A stretch of DNA of 64,000 nt from Pictodentalium vernedei (lineage: Eukaryota > Mollusca > Scaphopoda > Dentaliida > Dentaliidae). This document shows positions 56,513 to 64,000 of this stretch, piece after piece (the first letter of the stretch is position 1; each line of letters starts with the position of its first letter). Location of the stretch: contig CM062297.1 of the NCBI GenBank assembly GCA_031216915.1, positions 367,859,704-367,923,703 of the forward strand, written 5' to 3'. Made by a program: the position numbers and the translations under genes. Under the pieces are notes generated by a model. It ran no database searches, had not been told where the DNA came from, and worked only from the letters and a program-made list of their open reading frames with translations.

Positions 56513-58936
56513 TTTTCCACACATTTTGTCCGCACGATTCCGAAGCCATTTTCGGACCGATTTTCACAAAATTTTGCACACGCATAGAGGGGCACAAAAT
56601 CTAAAAATGTACCGAAGCGGAATTTTCGATTTAACCCTTATTTCGTCACAATTGGCAAAAAACTGTCAAAATTGGGGTTTATCGGCACTTTCTCGAAACA
56701 CGTCTTGTAGATTTTTTTTAAACTTTCATCATTGATAGACCTGTCTGTGCCACGACCTTTGATACACATGACATATCAGGCGATGCATATGGTAACCCTC
56801 CACAGGCTGCCAAACATCGAAATTTTGATGAAATGGGCCGGTTTCAGGCCCCCAGAGCACCCAAACGATACACGAGAGATAAACATAACTTCCTTTATTT
56901 GAAGTGGAATTCACCGGAGATCATTTTTGTAAGTAATAATGGTGTTCAAAAAACCAAGCATTAACCCGTTTTGGGCTGGTTAAACAGCAATACCCCCAAA
57001 AAGCTCAAAAATTCAGGTTTTCCGTGGATTTCTCTAAACGAGTCTTGTAGATTTTCATGAAAAAATTGTCACTCCCAGGCCTTGATGTGACAATAGAACT
57101 TGCATGGACAAAATACTTCGGTGAGCATTTGTTAACCCTCCACGAGCTGCTAAAAGTCAAAATTGTGATAAAATGGGCTGTTTTTGGACGCCAACGGCAC
57201 CCAACGGATACGCCACAAAGAAAAGTGATTTCTTTTATCGAGCGCACAATCTATAGGGAAACATTTTTGTAAGTAGTAAGGGTATTCAAAAAACGAAGTC
57301 TTAACCCATTTTGGGCAGGCTAAAGAGAGAGACCCCTTAAAATCTAAAAATTTCCATTTTCTGTGGATTTCTCTAAATACATTCCATAGGTTTTCAAGAA
57401 AAATTGACTACTTGCAGGTCTTTGTGTGACATTACAAGTGGCATGGACAAAATATTCCGCTGAGCGTTTATTAACCCTCTACAGAATGCCAAGCATCATA
57501 ATTTTGTTGAAATGGGCTGTTTTCGGACGCACACAGCACGCAATGTATGTCCGAGAGTTACACATAATCTCCTTTGTTGGAAGTGGAATTCACTGAGGAC
57601 CATTTTTGTAAGTAATAAGGGTATTCAAAAACCCAAGCGTTAACCCCTTTTGGGGTGGTTATTAGCGAGACCATCAAAAGCTAAAAAAAAATCATGTTTT
57701 CCGTGGATTTCGTTACAAACATCTTGTAAGTTTTCAACAGAAAATGGCCATTGATAGGTCTTGGAGTCACATTACCGGTTGCATGGATAAAATATTCCAG
57801 TAAGCACTTGTTAACCCTCCATCGGCTGCTAAATGTCAACATTTTGAAAAAATAGTCTGTTTTTGGACACCAACAACAACAAATGGGAATGCCACAGAGA
57901 TACATAACTTCTTTTACCGGATGCAAAACTGACAGAGAAAAATTTAGTAAGTAGTAAGGGTATTCAAAAAATCGAGGTCTTAACCCATTTTCGCCTGGTT
58001 AAGATGTACCCCTTAAAAGCTTAAAATTCCAGTTTTCTGTGGATTTCACCAAAAAATCTAGTAAGTATTCAAGAAAAATTGACCATTTGCAGGTCTTGGA
58101 GTGACATTACAAGTTACATAGACAAAATATTCCGGTAAACGTTAGTTAACTCTCCAGAGGCTGCAAAGCATAGAAATTTTGAGAAAATGGACTGTCCTTG
58201 GGCATCCATTGCATGCAATGTGTACCTGCGAGATAAACATAACCTCCTTCTTTGGAAGTGGAATTCATCAGACCAAGCATTAACCCATTTAGGGCTGGTC
58301 TTAACCCGTTTTGGGCTGGTTAAACAGCGGTACCCATCAAAGACTTAAAATTTCATGCTTTCCCTGGATTTCTTAAAAAACATCTTGTAGATTTCAAGAA
58401 AAAATGGCCATTCACGGGTCTTCATGTGACATTACAAGTTACATGGACAAAATATTCCGTTGATCATTCGTTAACTCTCCACGAGCTGCTAAACATCAAA
58501 ATGTTGATAAAATGGATTGTTTCCAGACACCAAGAGAACCCAATGGATATGTAACAGAGAAATATAACTTCTTTTACTGCGCGTAGAATTCACAGAGGAT
58601 CAGTTTTGTAAGTAGTAAGGGTATTTAAAAGAATGAAACTTAACCTATTTTAGACTGGATAAGGAGAGATACCCCTTAAAAGCTTAAAATTTACATTTTC
58701 TGTGGATTTCGCTAACTGCTTGTTGGCGATTTTCAAGAACAATTGGACATTGGCAGGTCTTACAAATTGCATAGATAGAATATTCCGCTAGTCGTTTGTT
58801 AATCCCGCTACAGGCTGCTAAACGTCAATATTTTGATAAAATCGGCTGTTTTCGGGCAGCAAATGGGTATGTAATAGGTAAACATAACCTCTTTTATCAG
58901 ATTCAGAATTCATGAGGGATAATGTATGATAGTATT

Positions 58937-59302
58937 AAGGGTATTCAAGGGAGAATGGTGGCTCAGTGGTAGACTGTTGTACTTCTATGCTAGAGGTCCA
59001 GAGTCCGATCCCCGTCCGGGACGACTCACGTTGTGTCCTTGGGCAAGTCACTTTAGCCCGGTTGCCGACATGGGGGCACGATGACGCCGTGTACTAAGGC
59101 ATACTGCACGTCGATGGTACATATGTCTTCACCCTCTGTAACCCTGCTTGAGCGGAGCTTGAACAGAGTTAGAATGTTGAGGAGCTGACAGTTGCTCATC
59201 GGTGCTTGGTGGTTCTCTCCGTGTACTCCGGCTTCCTCCACCTATAAAACTGTCACGGCCACGATTAGCCATTGTGCATAAGTATGTGACCTTAAACACA
59301 AA

Positions 59303-59361
<59 letters not shown>

Positions 59362-59371
59362 GGGTATTCAA
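58937..59371 (+). mobile_element. tRNA-derived SINE with RP-type tail, 12-bp TSD
   Basis: A perfect 12-bp repeat 'aagggtattcaa' flanks the SINE (58937-58948 and 59360-59371), taken from the 340-bp unit. The A box 'tggctcagtggta' is at 58958-58970 and a B-box-like 'gagtccgatcccc' at about 59001-59013. The conserved 'tgtccttgggcaagtcactt' block follows. The last ~50 bp, 'gattagccattgtgcataag' and 'tatgtgaccttaaacac', equal the RP retroposon tail rather than the type A tail, then a long (AAAT)n run. Confidence 0.92.
59300..59359. repeat. (AAAT)n microsatellite
   Basis: About 15 uninterrupted AAAT repeats that form the SINE's 3' tail, a length consistent with a fairly young insertion. Confidence 0.95.
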
Positions 59372-60589
59372 AAACCAAGCCTTAACCCTGTTTATAGGAT
59401 TAAAGACAGACAGCCCATGCCGTGTACGCTGCCTACATTACTTGTAAAATCGACACCCCCCACTAAATCTTTTGCGAGGCGCGGTTTCGGACCCGACCAC
59501 CTGACGGTTCTGACCACATCAAATAACACACCTTCGTTGTATTTAGCAGCAAGAAGCAAAGACAAAAATACGTCTGCGGAAAATAATGGCAAATATTTTA
59601 TTTAGCCTGTATTTTGTCCGTATAGAAAATTTCTCACCCATATATACCTAAAAATGATTCAATGATACAATTGGACATATTTCTCTCATAAAACGTGAAA
59701 AAACACTTGATTTATTGCATTTTAGGATTGCGCATGTATATTCTTAGAAGAATCTCTGTCTGTTATTAAACTACGGCGTGTCTTTGATCTCGTTTGGGAC
59801 GATCAGTGATTAGCACCTTTTCGACAAGAGCCATCGAAATTGAAAATAAAAAAAATAATCAAATTTCACTAAACCCTTTTACAGAATCGTGTTTTTCAGA
59901 AAACGCTTTCGCGATTGCGTGTGTCGTTTTCAAAATTCGGATCAGTAAGCACGAAATTATAAATATGTTGTTGTCAATAACAGAATTGAAAGCATGTCGG
60001 TCAAACTTGCATGACGTCAGAACTCGACTCGGGTTAAATACTGCGGTGTAGTGATAGGACGAGAGTAAGAAACGCTGATATCGCAGTAGGCTTTAAAATG
60101 TCCATGGAATGGTCCTAAAATCAAGTTTATATTTGCAGCTTTATTGCAAATAGGTTTCCCGTTGTTTCTTGTTGAAATGTTATTTCCGTCAAGGCCAAGT
60201 ACCATAGAAAATTTGAATACTGGGCAGTGGGATAGAACACCTGCCCCATGAACAACTACCTCCTATTAAAATTAATTAGCAGGGACATCCCCCCCCCCCC
60301 CCCCCCCCCCCATATGCTGTTTATTTTACCTAGGACACCTGCCCCCTGCTGTTTTTTTTACCTAGGACACATGCCCCTCCCCCCCCTACTGTTAGATTAG
60401 ATTAAACATATTTTATTTGCCATTTGACAATGCAAATCAGGATTGGAGGACAAGTGCTTACCACTTAGAAGCCCCTCCGTTCCTGTACAGTGACTAATAA
60501 TTTACAATATGGCGGAACGTATTCCATAAATAACAGAATCTAGCAAAATCTAAATATTATAAACATTATAGACAAACACAAATTAAACT

Positions 60590-60638
<49 letters not shown>

Positions 60639-61064
60639 AAAAATAAATAGAATATAAAGAAAAAAAGAAAACATGAAATACAACATTAGATCCAGTGATG
60701 ATGCCCGCCACCCACCCATTTGCATTCTGTAGTATCTTGGCCGTAATGGGAGTCTAAATTAACATCTTGATTACAGCCACTGAGCAAAGGTTTTCACTTC
60801 TGAGGATGTTCACACAACTGTTTGTTCACCAAGTACACCTGCCCTGCCCCCGTTTGTTTGCTAACGGGCCCCTCCCCATTGACCTTTCTATTTTTAGAAG
60901 CACCCAGGCCGACGGGGAGAGGGCGTTGTTGGGAGCATGGCTAGATTTTGCTATAAAATGGGGTTGAAGGAAGGTACCCTCAAATCTGGGTCGAAAGTGG
61001 CGAAAATGACAAAAGGCTACGTCAACGTATGGTGACGGTATAAACTACAGGCGATCTGGGCGAT
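59372..61064. other. Unassigned insert with low-complexity tracts
   Basis: After about 30 bp of 340-bp unit, the sequence loses similarity to the array. It has a 23-bp poly-C run (60289-60311), a 45-bp GA microsatellite (60591-60635) and a C-rich 'gacacctgccccc' repeat (60240-60385). No gene recognised. Confidence 0.4.
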
Positions 61065-61068
61065 GTAC

Positions 61069-61860
61069 AGTAGTCTACAACAGTCCCCAAGTCCATTCCA
61101 AACTGATAGAGTCGGGACGAATAGTACTCTCACTTTCCACGCGATGCGTGGTGTTCTTCACGCGGCCTCGACACTCGCAACAGATGCCAAACTGTCAGCC
61201 AGGGTGCGTAGAACAAGTTATGAAAATTAGAAGTCGCTGCCTTCAGAGGTCTAGACACGGTTCATGTTTGTGAGAAGTGCAATTTTAATGTCTAATTGGC
61301 AAATTTTCAATAATCATTTCCCGCCAAAAAACCTACTCACGGCCGATTTCTTTTCACATCAACATCTGACGATTATCTAAGTTTTAAAGATAGTGTCAGG
61401 ATACCCCTCCCCCGCCGCTCTTTTGGAGCTGGTTAGGCAATGTGGCACCGAAACCTGGGACGTTATGCTCAATCGCAGCTCTACAGTCGTCTACAACACT
61501 GCCCGTGTCCATTCTAAACTGATAGAGTCGGGACGAATAGTACTCTCACATTCCAAGCGATGCGTGGTGTTTTCCACGCGGTCCGGACACTCCAAACAAA
61601 TCCCAAAATGTCGGCCAGGGTTCGTAGAACAAGTTCTGAAAATTTCAAGTCGCAGCCTCCAGCGGTCTGAACACCGTTCGTGTATGTCAGAAGTGCTATT
61701 TTAATGTCCAATATGCAAATCTTCGTCAATCTTTTCCTGCCTGCCAGAAACCCAATCACCGCCAATTTCTCTTGACTTTAAACTTCTGAGATTCTCGTAG
61801 GTTTAAAGGTTGTGTTGGGATCCCTGGTGGCTGTCTTAAAGAAGCAACTTCCATTTACAG
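61069..61860. repeat. Two direct copies of a ~416-bp unit
   Basis: The blocks 'gatagagtcgggacgaatag', 'gcgatgcgtggtgtt', 'gtagaacaagtt.tgaaaatt' and 'agaagtgc.attttaatgtc' occur in the same order at about 61107-61300 and 61521-61710. The copies have diverged noticeably. Confidence 0.85.
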
Positions 61861-62583
61861 TCAACTCTCCACCAGTCACACACAATTGTAACATTTAAGT
61901 GGACTTACTCCAGCGAGGAGGCACTGAAGGATTCTGCGCCCATTTCCGACGTCTTTATTCGAACTGGCTTGAAAAGGGAGGACCAAATTCAAACAATTAC
62001 CTCCTCTCTCCAAAACACCATATCTCAGCCAATTCTAGGCAGATTTTCATGAAATTTTCACTCCTTGTTCAGGAATAGTTGTGGCATCACTTTCCATGAA
62101 GAGCGACATGAATTTCGCATTTCGTCACGTCGAATTGGAAAAGAGCGTATGCGCAGGGATTTCTCTGAAAACATCTTGGAAGATTTTAAAGAAAAATGGC
62201 CATTTGCAGTTCTTAGTGTGACATTACAAGTTGCATGGAAAAATATTCCTGTTAGCACTTGTTAATCCTCTACAAGCTGCCAGACATCAATATTTTGGAT
62301 ACATTTGAGATAAAATGGACCATTTTCAAATAGACACAGCACTCAGTGGGTATGTGTGAAACAAACATAACTCCTTTTGTGGGTCATTAACTTGTCGGAC
62401 GACGATATTGATATTAACCCACTCCACCGTTAATGATGGTTTTTACCTAAACAATTTTCTTATCAAACTGAGTCATTTGAGACTACTATACTCACCTTTC
62501 TCATAACATCAATGAAGGAACTTCAGTGAGACAGTTAAAAACAATTCATCAGACACTGTGGGGTCATGAAGAATCATGGAATC

Positions 62584-64000
62584 TCATCGGGAAAAGCCAT
62601 GATTCTCCAGAATCATAAAGTCTAGTTCCTCTTGATTTTCTGGAATCCTATCATCCTTACTCATATCTGGAATCCTATCATCCACAATCATCTCTGGAAT
62701 CCTATCATCCACACTCATATCGTCTCTAATTAGATCCCAAATGCAATGTCCGAGTGCCAAAGTGCTTATTTTATCATCTAACATGAATCTCTTATCGTCG
62801 TCGGCCGTCAGCGAAATCTTGTTGACTATTTCGGTATACAAGTCGTGATTTTCGCTTCAAATCGATTTCATAGTCTTATACACCGGACCACTTCCTAACA
62901 GACAATCTTTATACTCTTGGAAAGAGGGCATGCTTTAACCCCTTTGCACTTCTTGATCTCTTTATCTTCTAGACGATAAGCATACAGTTTGGGTCTCAAG
63001 CCCACGAATTCGACGATTTGTTTACCGCCGCTCTCGTCCTTAAATTTACCCAACACCTTCTTGTTGTCATTCGATTGAATGTTGGACGGGTGATCGACGG
63101 GATAATTGCTCGTGTTGAACCACGTGGCCACATCCGGAGATATATCTCGGTAGACGTCTTTCGCCTCTATCTCGTAAACTAAACTGTCCGTGTCGGTGAA
63201 CAGTAGTTTGGCTTTATCACCAAATTTTTGTTTGACATAATCGTAGTGAAACTCGTACATCAATCGCTTGCTGATATCTAAGATGATCGGTCCGAGATAA
63301 TACGGTTTGTCAAACTTCAGGTGCGTCTTTTACATGTGAACGGCAACTAGATTTTCGTTGAATATGGTTCGGTGTTTGTAATTGGGTTTTCGCTACTAAT
63401 TTCTTAGCTCTTTTCTCAGACGTGACGAGTCAAACGTCGGTTCTCTTCCTGATGTTTTCCATCGATTTACCGTACACGCAGTTGTTCATGAGTTTGAAGA
63501 AATCTTTTTCGAAATCGTTCTCGGCTCGAATTCTGAGATTCGTGTTGAGATCGATGTATTTTTTCATCCAAGGCACTTCGTCAAATGATGCGATGTATGT
63601 AATTTCATCCCGTAATCGACGTATTGTTTCAAATTCTGTAGACGACGTAGTTACGTTTGTTAAATAAATTGGGAATGAGTTTTTCCTTGTCTCCTTCGTT
63701 CGGTTCCATTCGTTCGGGAGCCAGTGGATAATCGTTGTGTAGATCGTGTAATTCTTCCGGATAGTTCAAATCGACTTCTAAAATGCAAGGATAGTCTCTC
63801 CATTTTTGCATCTCTTTCTGTTCCGTCACCCATTCGAAATTTCCAATCGGTAAAGGATGACTCATAGCCCAACCGTACAGATTATTAGCGTCCCAATACT
63901 GTATGTATTTATTCGACCGTTTCGAATCGAAACCTTCTTTCATGTAGGGATTGTTAGCTTCAGAATATCTGTGGGAGATCATCGAGACGCCACCTCTCGC
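62584..64000 (-). pseudogene. Polinton protein-primed DNA polymerase B, C-terminal half, broken
   Basis: Would copy the element's DNA using a protein primer. The open segment 63982-63629 holds motif A in 'YWDANNLYGWAMS' (about 63905-63867). The next part (about 63500-63380) holds motif B around 'MNNCVYGKSMEN' but has a stop near 63436. The segment 63263-62895 holds motif C 'LFTDTDSLVYEI' (about 63205-63170) and 'GLRPKLYAYRLEDKE'. A final frame (62841-62584) gives the C-terminus, including three tandem 10-residue repeats. Several frameshifts link these pieces. The exonuclease half lies beyond the window's right edge. Confidence 0.9.
62639..62725. repeat. Three 30-bp direct repeats at the polymerase C-terminus
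   Basis: The unit 'tctggaatcctatcatcc' plus ~12 bp occurs three times in tandem and in frame, encoding 'DDRIPEMIV', 'DDRIPDMSK' and 'DDRIPENQE'. Confidence 0.9.

Larger units (their letters stand above)
56520..62385. repeat. Large insertion with a ~340-bp tandem array, between protease and polymerase
   Basis: Seven or so units spaced 321-342 bp (markers 'tccgtggatttc' at about 57018, 57358, 57699, 58034, 58355, 58697) carry 'gtgacattacaagttgcatgg', 'tattccg.tgagc' and 'aagggtattcaaaaaa.c'. A separated piece with the same sequence is at 62,140-62,380, so the array or element is split by 59.39-62.14 kb. It separates two genes of the same element and is therefore younger than it. No coding potential. 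Confidence 0.8.
46064..64000. mobile_element. Polinton/Maverick (adintovirus-like) element, decayed, right part beyond the window
   Basis: Carries a retrovirus-type integrase, adenovirus-type protease, protein-primed DNA polymerase B, fiber-like and capsid-like genes, the set that defines Polintons and adintoviruses. Rightward genes occupy 46.1-54.1 kb and leftward genes 54.3-64 kb. Large insertions at 48.05-51.42 and about 56.5-62.4 kb separate them. Intergenic DNA is extremely AT-rich while genes are near 45% GC. No packaging ATPase was found; it could be left of the array, deleted, or right of the window. No terminal inverted repeats are visible because neither end is preserved here. Confidence 0.9.

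Noticed and set aside
60540-60725. Minus-strand ORF with a Ser-Leu repeat
   Set aside because: Encoded by the GA microsatellite.

Overview
The window is animal nuclear DNA, AT-rich and composed almost entirely of transposable elements. Polyadenylated tRNA-derived SINEs, a CR1-like LINE fragment, hAT and Tc1 DNA transposons, a Gypsy LTR retrotransposon, two DIRS-like tyrosine-recombinase retrotransposons and a Polinton/Maverick-like virus-derived element all occur. Elements with short-satellite cores and G/C-rich ends resemble the 'pearl' (Helentron-associated) elements known from bivalves, so a mollusc, most likely a bivalve, is my best guess; this is inference. No complete host protein gene was recognised. 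One possible terminal exon lies at about 34.75-34.96 kb.

Layout. 0-15.8 kb: two hAT-type non-autonomous elements with 8-bp target duplications, foldback elements, SINEs of two tail types, a satellite-cored element on the minus strand (2.27-4.21 kb), a Tc1/mariner copy (4.74-7.05 kb) split by a CR1-like LINE fragment, and several tandem arrays with periods of about 147-172 bp. 15.85-33.14 kb: a Gypsy element with long LTRs (gag, protease, RT, RNase H, integrase) plus an unusual fourth gene with a C2H2 zinc finger in the env position. Its 3' LTR is split by a 6.3-kb DIRS-like element with inverted terminal repeats and an internal complementary region. 33.1-37.4 kb: foldbacks, a short retroposon with a 14-bp TSD, a hAT copy, a SINE and a piece of the satellite-cored element. 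37.4-43.6 kb: a second, badly decayed DIRS-like element. 44.0-46.06 kb: an A-rich tandem array with a four-unit higher-order repeat.

46.06 kb to the right edge: remains of a Polinton/adintovirus-like element. Rightward genes: an unknown fragment, a 124-aa protein, a membrane-segment protein, a zinc-ribbon/phospholipase A2-like protein, a retrovirus-type integrase, a candidate capsid protein and a small protein with a TFIIS-type zinc ribbon. Leftward genes: a fiber-like repeat protein, an adenovirus-type cysteine protease and a protein-primed type B DNA polymerase running off the edge. The two sets converge at a hairpin at 54.22-54.27 kb. Most are broken by stops or frameshifts, and two large insertions (48.05-51.42 kb and about 56.5-62.4 kb) split the element, so this copy is a fossil. 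Shared sequence motifs just upstream of several genes may be its promoters.

The nested insertions give a relative history: DIRS inside the Gypsy LTR; a 60-bp retroposon inside Gypsy RNase H; a LINE inside Tc1; satellite-cored elements inside the Polinton; and a SINE inside the 340-bp array that itself splits the Polinton.
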